Assembly (NCBI GenBank): GCA_029258735.1
Contig: JAPDKD010000041.1
Span: forward strand, 1-40,977
Reading direction: 5' to 3'
Length of the DNA: 40,977 bases
DNA from: an archaeon
Lineage (GTDB): Archaea; Thermoproteota; Thermoprotei; Thermofilales; JAPDKD01
This document shows, one piece after another, positions 10,835-19,943 of the stretch (within the stretch, counting starts at the first letter, position 1; each line of letters opens with the position of its first letter). The position numbers and the translations under genes are program-made. The notes under the pieces are model-generated. The model saw nothing but the letters and a program-made list of their open reading frames with translations. It had not been told where the DNA came from and searched no databases.

Positions 10835-11398
10835 ATGGATAGAGAAGAAGTAAAGGCTCTAGCTAGCGTTAAAGCTTATCTCGAGAAAAGGATTGAGGAG
10901 GTTGAAGAAGAGCTTCGCATGTTAAAAATGCTTGTTCAGATAGTTGATCAAGTTCTTGGTAAAGAGAGCTTTGTGCCTGCAGCTGAGCTAAGAACCGCAC
11001 CGGCTCCCCAAGCCCCCAAGCAGCAAATCGTTGAAAAACCGTTGGCCGAATGGGAGCTAGTTTCCAGAGAGGGCGAACATTTTGGAAGGATGATAGTATT
11101 TAGAGATAAAGCCGTAGTTAAAATTGATGCTGAACTACACTCGTCTACTCCTCCTTTTAGAACATTTCTTGTGTCAAGAATATTGGAGGGATATAAAAGG
11201 AAGGATCAAAGAAGGATTGAAAGTGGAGAAATAGCGGAAGACGAAGCCTTCAATTACGATATTTCAATTGACGAAAACGATAGGCTGCAAGAGATAGTGA
11301 TATATAATTATCGCGACATGCGCACTCTCCAGGAGCTTAGAGGAGCTATTAGGTGGACTTTGGCCAGAATGTACGAGAAAGAGTATCAGATGGTCTAG
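10835..11398 (+). CDS. Conserved-looking archaeal protein of unknown function with N-terminal coiled coil
   Basis: KAYLEKRIEEVEEELRMLKMLVQIVDQVLG coiled coil, Pro/Gln linker, then globular domain WELVSREGEHFGRMIVFRDKAVVKID...RGAIRWTLARMYEKEYQ. Confidence 0.7.
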   Translation: MDREEVKALASVKAYLEKRIEEVEEELRMLKMLVQIVDQVLGKESFVPAAELRTAPAPQAPKQQIVEKPLAEWELVSREGEHFGRMIVFRDKAVVKIDAELHSSTPPFRTFLVSRILEGYKRKDQRRIESGEIAEDEAFNYDISIDENDRLQEIVIYNYRDMRTLQELRGAIRWTLARMYEKEYQMV

Positions 11399-13191
11399 GC
11401 TCTGGCTGTTACTTTTCGCTGACTATGATACATTTCAATTATTTCCTTTTCTGTGGTTGCTTGTTCCGGTGATTTGTCGTCTCTATATCTGCCAGTGAAT
11501 CTTGGGAAGCGTATTGCTAGGCCTGCGTTTTTCTTTATTTTTCCCCAGCCGCATGTGTGCAGGGGGCTTAATGTTATCTCTGCTCCTATTATTTCAAGCA
11601 CGATCGCTGGCACGAACCATACGTCAGCCTCCATTTTGGACTGTACGCGGGGATGTTTATGGGGGATTTCATAGGGTTTAAGCATCTCTGGTAGTTTTTC
11701 GAGGTCTTCGTCTGTGAAGCCGCTTCCAACTTTGCAGACAGTCTTGAATACGTCTTCTTCCGGCGAGTAGGCGGCCATGAGGAGCGCGCCGTAGGTGCCT
11801 GCTCTTCGCCCTCTACCATAGAAGGCTCCTACAACAACTAGGTCTACAGTGTCTGTCATTTCGTACCTGTAGTCTCGCTTGAATTTTATCCAAAGCCATC
11901 CCCTCGCACCCATCTGGTAAATTGAATCCCCTTGTAGAGATTTGCACATTACTCCTTCGCAGCCATCAGCTATGGCCTGCTCGAAGAAAGTTTCGATTTC
12001 CTCTGGTGTTTCCGCAATGGTGCTTTTTGCTGGCTGTATTCGATCTGAAGGAAGCAAAATTTTCTTAAGATATTCTTTTCTTGTCGGTAAAGGTTCGTTG
12101 ATGAGGCTTTTCCCGTCAACATATAGTACATCAAAGAGGTATAATGAGGCAGGGTACTTCTCCATCGCTTCTTCTATTCCGTATTTTCTTCTTCTGTGCA
12201 TGAGTTCCTGGAACGGCAACATTTCTCCTGTGTCGGGGTCTACTGCCACTATTTCTCCCTCCACTATGGCTTCTTTCGCTTTTATGTTGTTCCTTATCAT
12301 TTCAACTACGTCGGGGTAGTGACTGGTTATGTTTTCAAGTCTTCGGCTGAAGAGATATACTTGGTTTTCTTTCTTATGCGCCTGTACTCTTTCTCCGTCG
12401 TATTTGTATTCTACGATGCATTTTCCTCCGAGCTTTGACAGTATTTCTCGGGGGTCGCTTAGCCGTTCTGCTAGCATGGGGAGTATGGGTATGCCGACCG
12501 TTATTTGGATTTTTTTGACGCCTTCAAGTCCCTCGGTGGCTAAAACTTTGGCTATGTGGCCGAGGTCGGGGTGCATGTTGTATGCTCTTTCTATTACATC
12601 TCTAGCGTTTTTGGATCCTGTAAAAGCTATTGCTAGTGCGTCTAGTATTGTCATGTCGGCTATTCCGAGCCTTAGCTTTCCCGTGATTGTTCTGAGAAGG
12701 TATCTTGCTTCTTTTGGCTTAGCGTCTTTTAGAAGGGAAACTAGGAGAGAGACTTTTGTGTCCATGGCTCCGGGGCCGCTTGCTTTCGCGATTTTAAGTA
12801 GTGTTTCGTACACTCTCGTTACTGTTAGTGGCTTAGCTTCCACCTCACCACCGAAGAAGTCAACTATTGATACTGGTCGTCTTTGTTGCATAAGTAATTG
12901 CGCGGCTGTTCCGAGGTCTCCCGATTTCTTATACACATCTTCTACCTTTTTTACGCTGACTCCAACCGCTTGTGCCAAAGCCCTCATAGCAAGCTTTTCT
13001 GCAACTCCCAGCTCTATTCCTTCGTAGTCTGGCCGCAACTTACCCTGAGTGAGATATATGACTTTGTCAATAACATCTGTCGGAGTTTCCTTAAATAGTG
13101 CCACGAGATATTCTGTCATTGCAATGCGGCTTGTTGTTCGCTCTATTTTCTCGTAGAAGTCTGCTAAAATAGAATATTCTAGATCGCTCAT
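11395..13191 (-). CDS. lig: ATP-dependent DNA ligase
   Basis: Active-site KYDGERVQAHK, FSRRLENITSHYPD, EGVMCKSLQ, GWLWIKFKRDY, RFPRFTGRYRDDKSPEQATT. Confidence 0.95.
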   Translation of the reverse strand: MSDLEYSILADFYEKIERTTSRIAMTEYLVALFKETPTDVIDKVIYLTQGKLRPDYEGIELGVAEKLAMRALAQAVGVSVKKVEDVYKKSGDLGTAAQLLMQQRRPVSIVDFFGGEVEAKPLTVTRVYETLLKIAKASGPGAMDTKVSLLVSLLKDAKPKEARYLLRTITGKLRLGIADMTILDALAIAFTGSKNARDVIERAYNMHPDLGHIAKVLATEGLEGVKKIQITVGIPILPMLAERLSDPREILSKLGGKCIVEYKYDGERVQAHKKENQVYLFSRRLENITSHYPDVVEMIRNNIKAKEAIVEGEIVAVDPDTGEMLPFQELMHRRRKYGIEEAMEKYPASLYLFDVLYVDGKSLINEPLPTRKEYLKKILLPSDRIQPAKSTIAETPEEIETFFEQAIADGCEGVMCKSLQGDSIYQMGARGWLWIKFKRDYRYEMTDTVDLVVVGAFYGRGRRAGTYGALLMAAYSPEEDVFKTVCKVGSGFTDEDLEKLPEMLKPYEIPHKHPRVQSKMEADVWFVPAIVLEIIGAEITLSPLHTCGWGKIKKNAGLAIRFPRFTGRYRDDKSPEQATTEKEIIEMYHSQRKVTARA

Positions 13192-13227
13192 TGAAACCCC
13201 AATATAGATTTATGTTGCTTATTTTTA

Positions 13228-13788
13228 TTAACCTTTTATATTTTGGTTTCGCTTATGTTCGAGGATCATTTCGAGATAGGTCTTATGAACGATCCTTAAC
13301 CCGCATATCTGCAGCTTGCTGTATATTGTTTGTATTGTTTTTTCTTCCTCAGCTTCTATCTCTAAGAAGTATCCCAAGCCTTCCACATAGTCTAGCATTA
13401 CTTTCAATTTTTTGTCTTGACTTGATGTAAAAACTTTCCTTACTTTTCTAACTTCAGCTAGAGCCCTGAAGCCTAAACGTTCTAATATTTCCCGGATTTT
13501 ATCTTGCTCGTATATTTTTGCTTCTATTTCCTCCCTTGTCTTGACTTGTCTCTTTCTTCGCGGGCCCTTATATGTTAAAAATGCTTCGTCGTTTTCCAGT
13601 CTTAATCTTAGTGCCTCGTCGCGTTCTTTAAAATTAAAGCATGGATGAGTATAATATATGTCTACTTGCCGCTTAACTGTTGAAAGCCTAAAGCCCATTT
13701 CAGAGAGCTTTCTCACTATAATTTCGGGTTTGCTAACTATTTCTGCTTTAATCTCTCTTTCCAGCATCTTATTTCCTTCTTCTACCAC
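13228..13788 (-). CDS. CYTH-domain protein (class IV adenylate cyclase CyaB / triphosphatase-like)
   Basis: MLEREIKAEIVSKPEIIVRKLSEMGFR, DIYYTHPCFNFKERDEALRLR, TYKGPRRKRQVKTREEIE, VEGLGYFLEIEAE. Confidence 0.85.
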   Translation of the reverse strand: MVEEGNKMLEREIKAEIVSKPEIIVRKLSEMGFRLSTVKRQVDIYYTHPCFNFKERDEALRLRLENDEAFLTYKGPRRKRQVKTREEIEAKIYEQDKIREILERLGFRALAEVRKVRKVFTSSQDKKLKVMLDYVEGLGYFLEIEAEEEKTIQTIYSKLQICGLRIVHKTYLEMILEHKRNQNIKG

Positions 13789-14590
13789 ATGGGGGATTAT
13801 ATGGATCGGGTACCTGCATGCTCATTCTTAAACATCTTCCACGTTTTTCATCGTAAAATATGCAGTCGAAACAGGTTCCCCTTAAATCTTCAGGAGGTTT
13901 ACTTTGTTTAATGATGGGACGGGAAGCCTCTCTCACATGCTCTACTTTACGCGTCTCATACAGAGGGGTTTGCTTCTCAGATTTTATTTGAATTGATTTG
14001 AGCATTTCCGGTTTTTTTGGCGGTGTTTCCTCTGTTTCTGGTTGTGTATAAGCAGGTTTTTCAAGGTACGTTGAAACCGCACTGGGGATAGTGGTTGGCT
14101 TTAATTGCTCGGGCTCGGGATGCATTTCTTGTGTTTCTATTTCCTTTTTTATACTTGGCGTAGGCTGAAATTGGGGTATTTCCTGAATTTGGGACTCGAC
14201 CGTGACGGGATACTGTATCGGCTTTTGCGCTGGCATTGCAGCGATTTTTGGAGGCAGTAGAATTCCCGCTGATACAAGCAGCTCCCTTAGTTGTTCCTCG
14301 TTCGGGAATTCGCCTTCTAGCACCTTTTGGTCGTCGATTACAATTGCGGGGAGCTGCATTATGTTGTATCTCCTAAAGTCTAAAGTGTGTATACCGCCGT
14401 AAATTTCCTCGAGATACGCCAGAAATTCAGGGAATTTTCTTACATCATCTATTTTTACGACATGTAGCTTTACCCGAGGCCTTTCTTTCGGGGGGAGAGT
14501 TTCGAGAATTATATGGAGAAGCTTCACTAGAGCGGCTGATCTCTCGTCTTTTGCTATGAAGAGCTTAATTTCGTGTTTTTCTCTAGGCAA
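13769..14590 (-). CDS. Two-domain protein: thioredoxin-fold-like N-terminus, Pro/Glu/Gln-rich linker, C-terminal Cys motif
   Basis: HEIKLFIAKDERSAALVKLL...YNIMQLPAIVIDDQKVLEGEFPNEEQLRELL (Trx-like, no CXXC); C-terminal GTCFDCIFYDEKRGRCLRMSMQVPDPYNPPCGRRR. Confidence 0.7.
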   Translation of the reverse strand: MPREKHEIKLFIAKDERSAALVKLLHIILETLPPKERPRVKLHVVKIDDVRKFPEFLAYLEEIYGGIHTLDFRRYNIMQLPAIVIDDQKVLEGEFPNEEQLRELLVSAGILLPPKIAAMPAQKPIQYPVTVESQIQEIPQFQPTPSIKKEIETQEMHPEPEQLKPTTIPSAVSTYLEKPAYTQPETEETPPKKPEMLKSIQIKSEKQTPLYETRKVEHVREASRPIIKQSKPPEDLRGTCFDCIFYDEKRGRCLRMSMQVPDPYNPPCGRRRK

Positions 14591-14648
14591 TCTATAGACC
14601 CCACTAAATATAACATGGACTACGTAAATATAATGTTACGTCTAAAAA

Positions 14649-15833
14649 TCATTTAGCAAGCATTTCCTCGACGATCTCGTACAGTCTTTTATCACCTCTC
14701 AGCCTTACTCTAAGTCTTATCTCAGCCAGCCTTCTTTTAACATCGTCAGAGTCTAAGATTTCATTAATTGCCCAGCAAAGATCGTCTACGCTAGATAGAA
14801 TTGCAACCCCTAGCTCTTGAGCCGCCAGCGAGTTAAGGTATCTTTCAGTATGTGTTTTAGGCGGTATATTTACTGAGGGGACTCCAAAAACGATGGACTC
14901 TAAAATGCTGGTGTGACCTCCATGCGTTATAACTAGATCGCTTGCCTTTAGAAACAGGTGTTTATCCTCTATCCAGTCAAATATTAGAATATTGCCTTTT
15001 TTTACAACGTTTCTACTTCTCATCTCACCCCTAGATGCTACAATAACTATATCCTTTCTGTTACATTCCTTTAGTTTTTCTAAAGCTTTATATAGCATGC
15101 TTTTTCTTTCGGTGAGGCTGCCGGAAAGAGATAATAATAAGACTTTTTTGTCTATGAAGCCTAACTTCTTTTTTATGTCTTCCTTTGTGGGGTAATCTTC
15201 AGGCCATTTTATTAGTAGAGGACCTATAAACTCAACCTTTTGATTATGAAGATACTTTTGTTCAATAGTATATTTGGAAATTGTATATGGCGGAGGTAAG
15301 TCAGGAATAAGAATTTTGTTAGCTAAAGACCATCCAGTAGATAAAATTTTCTCGAGATAAGCCTCAGAAATATTTCTAAACACTTTTTTAATGCGAGAAA
15401 TTTTTTTAACTGGTATTCTAACTTTGAGCTGATTAGATACTAGGAGGGTTTTTATTTCTAAAAGCCTGGCAGCAATTAAGGTCGAAAGTCTGCTATCGGA
15501 GATTACTATGTCCGATTCCTCGCGGGAAATATGGTCGATTTCCTTTTTAACTTGCAAAAGGAAATTAGCTATATTTCCTATGCCTCTAAGTATTGTCGTC
15601 TTAGTGTCTACCTCGCCATCACTAAAAACTGAATACTGAACGGGGGGCACGCGGTAAACCTTGAACCCGTGCCTTTCTATGAAGTCTACAGCGAGGTCGT
15701 ATGTTGAATAGACGATCTCGAAGCTGGATTTTAGCCTCATTCCTGCCGACAACATTCGTGCGGCATGTCCTAAGCCCATTCCACAGGGAGCCAAATAGAC
15801 CTTAGATTTTCGTTGGGAAGAGGAGCCTTTCAA
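14649..15833 (-). CDS. MurG/GT28-like glycosyltransferase
   Basis: KVYLAPCGMGLGHAARML at the N-terminus and SDLVITHGGHTSILESIVFGVPSVNIPP in the C-terminal nucleotide-sugar-binding region. Confidence 0.8.
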   Translation of the reverse strand: MKGSSSQRKSKVYLAPCGMGLGHAARMLSAGMRLKSSFEIVYSTYDLAVDFIERHGFKVYRVPPVQYSVFSDGEVDTKTTILRGIGNIANFLLQVKKEIDHISREESDIVISDSRLSTLIAARLLEIKTLLVSNQLKVRIPVKKISRIKKVFRNISEAYLEKILSTGWSLANKILIPDLPPPYTISKYTIEQKYLHNQKVEFIGPLLIKWPEDYPTKEDIKKKLGFIDKKVLLLSLSGSLTERKSMLYKALEKLKECNRKDIVIVASRGEMRSRNVVKKGNILIFDWIEDKHLFLKASDLVITHGGHTSILESIVFGVPSVNIPPKTHTERYLNSLAAQELGVAILSSVDDLCWAINEILDSDDVKRRLAEIRLRVRLRGDKRLYEIVEEMLAK

Positions 15834-16443
15834 CTATTTCTCCCCTTGGAGAGACTTCAGCAAATATTTGAGCCTCGAAAACGTACACTTTTACTCCCCT
15901 ACTTTTCCAGCAATCTCTGTAAAGAGCTGCTTTATAGCATGCGTGCTGAAGGAATTCGACCGCATTCCATTCGTTTTCTACGGCTACTTGAGGTAGAAGG
16001 AGTCCGCGGTAGAAGCCTGATTCTATTATTATTCCATGGCGTCCCACTTCTATCTTTCTCGGTAACTCATCTGGATCTTCATATTTTACTTCCTTAGGCT
16101 TGGTTAAGACGCTGACTTCGAAGATTACATAGTCTAGCTCGTCCTCAGTGAGAGGCGCAAAGCGCGGGTCCTCTATTGCGGCCGCTATTGCTGCTTCTAT
16201 AGTGGCTTCAACTAAGGGTTTGACTGGTTCCGGAAAACCGATGCATCCCCTCAATATGTGTTGTATTTCACTTTCTCTTTCAACTACTTTTTCTATGGTG
16301 ACAAATACGCCTCCCGGCTCTCTCAGCTTGGCTGGAGTATCGGGCGGGGGTTCTATTCTATTAGCTGAATAAAGGAATTCCTCGACGGCCTTACGTGCTA
16401 GCTCTACTAGAAAACGTCCATCATCAAGTGTCAGCTTATCCAT
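15802..16443 (-). CDS. AMMECR1-domain protein
   Basis: GVFVTIEKV, LRGCIGFPEPVKPLVEATIEAAIAAAIEDPRFAPLTEDELDYVIFEVSVLT, NAVEFLQHACYKA. Confidence 0.92.
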   Translation of the reverse strand: MDKLTLDDGRFLVELARKAVEEFLYSANRIEPPPDTPAKLREPGGVFVTIEKVVERESEIQHILRGCIGFPEPVKPLVEATIEAAIAAAIEDPRFAPLTEDELDYVIFEVSVLTKPKEVKYEDPDELPRKIEVGRHGIIIESGFYRGLLLPQVAVENEWNAVEFLQHACYKAALYRDCWKSRGVKVYVFEAQIFAEVSPRGEIVERLLFPTKI

Positions 16444-16488
16444 ATCATCTTTAAAGATATAAAGCTACGAATTAAATGTGATGTCCCA

Positions 16489-16965
16489 CTAGATATTATG
16501 CTCGTTTATTCTTTGTAAGAAAGCTAGCATCTTAATGTAATGTGATCCGGGCCAGTAAAACTTCCCGCATCTGGGGCAATATAAGATCACACTATATCGC
16601 TCTACTACGTAGTGTGGTGCATTTAGCTTCTCTGCCCTTGAAGGGTCTAAATGCTCAAGTTTAGTATTACATAGCGGGCACCTTGACTTGCGAAGATTTA
16701 TTTCAAGTCTTATGTAGCCTAGACGGTTTAGCTTTAGTAGAGAGGCGGCTAAGTCTTCAGGCATATATATTGAATTTATTCCCATACCTTCCGCTCTATT
16801 CTTAAGATGCCTGTCTCTTGTTAAGAGAACAGCTTTAGAGAGACTTGCAATTTTTAAAAGATCATTGTCGGCTTCGTTTTTAGCGTAGTATGTGCTGTAC
16901 CCTAGTATCCTCAGCCATTTAGCGAGTTTGCCTAACATGCCGTCTACAATGAAAGTGTACGTCAT
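16489..16965 (-). CDS. Mut7-C domain protein (predicted PIN-fold RNase with zinc ribbon)
   Basis: FIVDGMLGKLAKWLRILGYSTYYAKNEADNDLLKIA, LLTRDRHL, and two CXXC pairs CPLC...CPRC. Confidence 0.88.
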   Translation of the reverse strand: MTYTFIVDGMLGKLAKWLRILGYSTYYAKNEADNDLLKIASLSKAVLLTRDRHLKNRAEGMGINSIYMPEDLAASLLKLNRLGYIRLEINLRKSRCPLCNTKLEHLDPSRAEKLNAPHYVVERYSVILYCPRCGKFYWPGSHYIKMLAFLQRINEHNI

Positions 16966-17729
16966 AGCCCCGAAATATTCACTAAATATTCTCGTAAGCT
17001 AAAATCGTCGTAAAATGACCTTAAGTAGGAGCCTCTAGTTATTACTAGGCACCCATACTTGCTTAATGTATCTACGATCTTCGTGCGAGTTATTTCGGAA
17101 GACTTTACTATGCACCCTGTTTCGTAGCTAAGTAAGGACAAGGGACACGTATAGAAGAAGTCATCTTCTCCCTCCTCTATTTTGGCGATAAAATGTGGAG
17201 ATAGTATAATTGAAATTAAACTTCTCAGAGAAACGACGCCCTTTACTCTTCCGCGTGTCTGAACTAGTAAAAACGAGCCTTTGCGCCTCACAATTCTTTT
17301 TATAGCTCCGCCGATAGTTGTATTCGGCGCAACGATGGGCTCAAGAGCTTCTGGCAAATCTCCGCCTAGATGCCTTAACCTAAATTTGTGCTCAAATAAT
17401 TTCAAAACATTTTTCGCTTCAATTACTCCGCTTATTCGTCCATTCTCCACGTATGCGACATACTTCTCCTCCTTTAAAGTTCCCATTAATGTCTTAACGT
17501 TTAAGCTGGACACCCTCTTGTACGCCCTTAATTTTGGCCGAGCATTAAGCAACTCGCGTAACGATCCACGACTCATAAGCTGTTCAGCGACATCATCGAC
17601 GGTTATGAGAGTTTCCATTCTTCGAGAAACAAAGCGTACCGCAGGCTTACCGCTTTCAATAATTTTTTTTATAACATCCTTCAACGTGGCTTCTGCTTTA
17701 ACTGTCTCTATAGGGGTTGCTATCTTCAT
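16962..17729 (-). CDS. CBS-domain protein
   Basis: Repeated CBS-like units (ATLKDVIKKIIESGKPAVRFVSRRMETLITVDDVAEQLM; TTIGGAIKRIVRRKGSFLLVQTRGRVKGVVSLRSLI). Confidence 0.75.
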   Translation of the reverse strand: MKIATPIETVKAEATLKDVIKKIIESGKPAVRFVSRRMETLITVDDVAEQLMSRGSLRELLNARPKLRAYKRVSSLNVKTLMGTLKEEKYVAYVENGRISGVIEAKNVLKLFEHKFRLRHLGGDLPEALEPIVAPNTTIGGAIKRIVRRKGSFLLVQTRGRVKGVVSLRSLISIILSPHFIAKIEEGEDDFFYTCPLSLLSYETGCIVKSSEITRTKIVDTLSKYGCLVITRGSYLRSFYDDFSLREYLVNISGL

Positions 17730-17730
17730 A

Positions 17731-19626
17731 TCAAACCCTCTTTCCCCAGCGTGAAATGTAGATTCCGCCCTTAGGAAGGCACATCAATATTTCCTCAGCC
17801 ACTAATTTAACTCTAATTCCCTTTTTTCCGGCCGATTCTTTGAAATATCTTACCAGCTTTCTTATAACAAACTCTCTTCTAAGCCTTCCAGGCACTAGAA
17901 TGGCCCAGAAATCGCACCGCTCCGAGACTACTGAGGGAGGGGCACAAATAAGCTCGCATCTATCGTCTTCGATTTTTAGACCGATGCTCCATTCCAGGGG
18001 GGTATTCCTCAAATAGTTTCGCTTCCCATACACCATAAAAGCTCCTCTGGAAAGGTATTCCCCGCTGGGAGCTTTTTTTGATACTTGACTACCATACACC
18101 CAATATACGTCGATCGATGCAAACCCCGCCTCCCACGCTCGAGAAAAGGCTGCTGCCAGCTGAGCTGCCTCGTGAATAGTCTTCTCTCCGGGGGTTTCTC
18201 CTTCAGTTTTTATGATAACTACTGGGCCTCCGTGAATGTCTGCATGCAGAAATATGTCTTGAGGCGAAAGGTACTTTCTCACCAGTGCCTCGTTTTGGCT
18301 TGCGTCTTTACCGCCTACTACGAGGAAGCCTTCGCTGGAGAAGAAATAACGAAAGGACGTATACCAGGCCCGCTTTTTCACGGCTTTGAAAACCTTTTTT
18401 GGATGTTCTTTTTTTCCTTGCTCTAGACGTTTTTTCATTACTTCTCTAGCCTTTTCGGCTTTCTCTTCAAGTTTTTTTGCTTTGCTAAAAATTTCGCTTG
18501 CCTGCTTGCCTATGCTTTCCTCCATTTTAATTTTAAATATTTGATCTTCAATTTTCACGGTTACTTCCTTCCTTAGTTCGTCTACTCCTATTATGGGATA
18601 CTCCCCTGAAAGAGCCTCGATTATCTCTTCGGCCGAGGCTCCAGAGGTGCGTAATTCTATCGCCTTCATCCTCAAGTTTTCTAAATAGTCTATGTTTGAG
18701 AGAAGCGTAGCCCCTATTCTACGCAGGTCTGAGGCTTCATTTAGATAACTCTCAATCGTAGCCTTTATCTGTGAAGCTATCTTATCCTCTTCCTCTTTTA
18801 GACCTTCTTCAAATAGCCTGATAAAATATTCTCCTAGAGTGAGAGAGAAGTTTTCTTCGTTGACAATTTTCGCGCCAAGGCTTTCGAGTAAACGCGGTTT
18901 AAAAGGATATATGCCGAACACTTCATTACCTAAAATCGCTTTATAGCACCCTTTATTTTCGAATGATTCCTTTATTATGCCCTGTATATTCCGGAGAAGT
19001 TTGATGCATTCATCCTCTCCAAGCGTCTCAGCGTAGTTCAGGTCTATCCCGCTTCTATATAACGCCTCGGACGCTATCTCAGCTGGTATAGATAACTCTC
19101 GTATCAACCTTACTATGATGGGTCTTGACCGTCGCGCTATTTCTGTTAGCTTTAACAAGTCTTTTAGAGTAAATGAGAACATGTCTATTTTAGGCGGCGG
19201 TGGAGGGATGTAAGCTGTCCCACGCGTAGTGCTTCTATCCCTCATTTTTCTCTCGTTTATTGCGGCTACGATTGTTTTACTGCTAGCTATTACTATATTG
19301 CCTTCGCGCACCCCCTCATAGATTAGCGCGTCGTCGCCGAATTCTATTGCAATCACGCGGTCAAAGTTTAGCTGATACATCGCAGTTATAATACGGCCTT
19401 TCGCTACGCTCCTTATTTCTTTCAGCAAGGGAGATTCTTGCCCGTAAGTTGCTAGTCTCCCCTTATAGGGAAAGAGGCCGTGGGGAGGCCATAGGTAAAT
19501 TGAGAATTCGTTGGATGCTAGGCGCAGCTCGTAAATGCCTTTGTTCGTATATACATTTTTTACTCTTGCTCCCTCAGCGTCTCTCCATAGGCTAGATAGG
19601 ACCAAGTGATAGTCTAAAGTTGTCAT
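17731..19626 (-). CDS. rqcH: RqcH/NEMF-like NFACT protein (ribosome quality control)
   Basis: MTTLDYHLVLSSLWRDAEGARVKNVY N-terminus, FDRVIAIEF (DR motif), and NFACT-R domain RYFFSSEGFLVVGGKDASQNEALVRKYLSPQDIFLHADIHGGPVVIIK. The ORF opens at 19674, but the internal Met at 19626 matches the usual NFACT start better. Confidence 0.9.
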   Translation of the reverse strand: MTTLDYHLVLSSLWRDAEGARVKNVYTNKGIYELRLASNEFSIYLWPPHGLFPYKGRLATYGQESPLLKEIRSVAKGRIITAMYQLNFDRVIAIEFGDDALIYEGVREGNIVIASSKTIVAAINERKMRDRSTTRGTAYIPPPPPKIDMFSFTLKDLLKLTEIARRSRPIIVRLIRELSIPAEIASEALYRSGIDLNYAETLGEDECIKLLRNIQGIIKESFENKGCYKAILGNEVFGIYPFKPRLLESLGAKIVNEENFSLTLGEYFIRLFEEGLKEEEDKIASQIKATIESYLNEASDLRRIGATLLSNIDYLENLRMKAIELRTSGASAEEIIEALSGEYPIIGVDELRKEVTVKIEDQIFKIKMEESIGKQASEIFSKAKKLEEKAEKAREVMKKRLEQGKKEHPKKVFKAVKKRAWYTSFRYFFSSEGFLVVGGKDASQNEALVRKYLSPQDIFLHADIHGGPVVIIKTEGETPGEKTIHEAAQLAAAFSRAWEAGFASIDVYWVYGSQVSKKAPSGEYLSRGAFMVYGKRNYLRNTPLEWSIGLKIEDDRCELICAPPSVVSERCDFWAILVPGRLRREFVIRKLVRYFKESAGKKGIRVKLVAEEILMCLPKGGIYISRWGKRV

Positions 19627-19712
19627 GGACTTCTTTCTCTTCGGTGTCCATGCATGTGCTGCGTTGTTTCTCATGCCCAGCCTTATAAACGACTATTCCA
19701 AAATTATAAAGT

Positions 19713-19943
19713 ATGTCTATGAAGATTATGCGGGAAAACGTTCACATCTTAGTGTCGATAGCCGCGGGTGCCTTATTGGGAGTAGTGAGAATAGACCCGA
19801 GAATAGGTATTAGCGTCCTCCTAGTGCTTATCTACCCGCTCTACAAGTTTTATTTCGAAGGAAAAACGTGGCGATGGCTTATAGAATATTTCGGCCTAGC
19901 CATAACGGCTTGGTCGATAGCCGCTTCTTTCGTAGCTTCCTAA
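19713..19943 (+). CDS. Small membrane protein of unknown function
   Basis: 76 aa with two hydrophobic segments (HILVSIAAGALLGVV; ISVLLVLIYPLYKFYF / YFGLAITAWSIAASFVA); alternative ATG at 19719. Confidence 0.5.
   Translation: MSMKIMRENVHILVSIAAGALLGVVRIDPRIGISVLLVLIYPLYKFYFEGKTWRWLIEYFGLAITAWSIAASFVAS

Noticed and set aside
12329-13027. 232-aa + strand ORF (and nearby 11942..12319, 12196..12438, 12898..13098)
   Set aside because: Antisense shadows of the ATP-dependent DNA ligase gene.
19625-19813. 62-aa + ORF upstream of the small membrane protein
   Set aside because: Overlaps the start of rqcH antisense and the better-supported 19713..19943 ORF.
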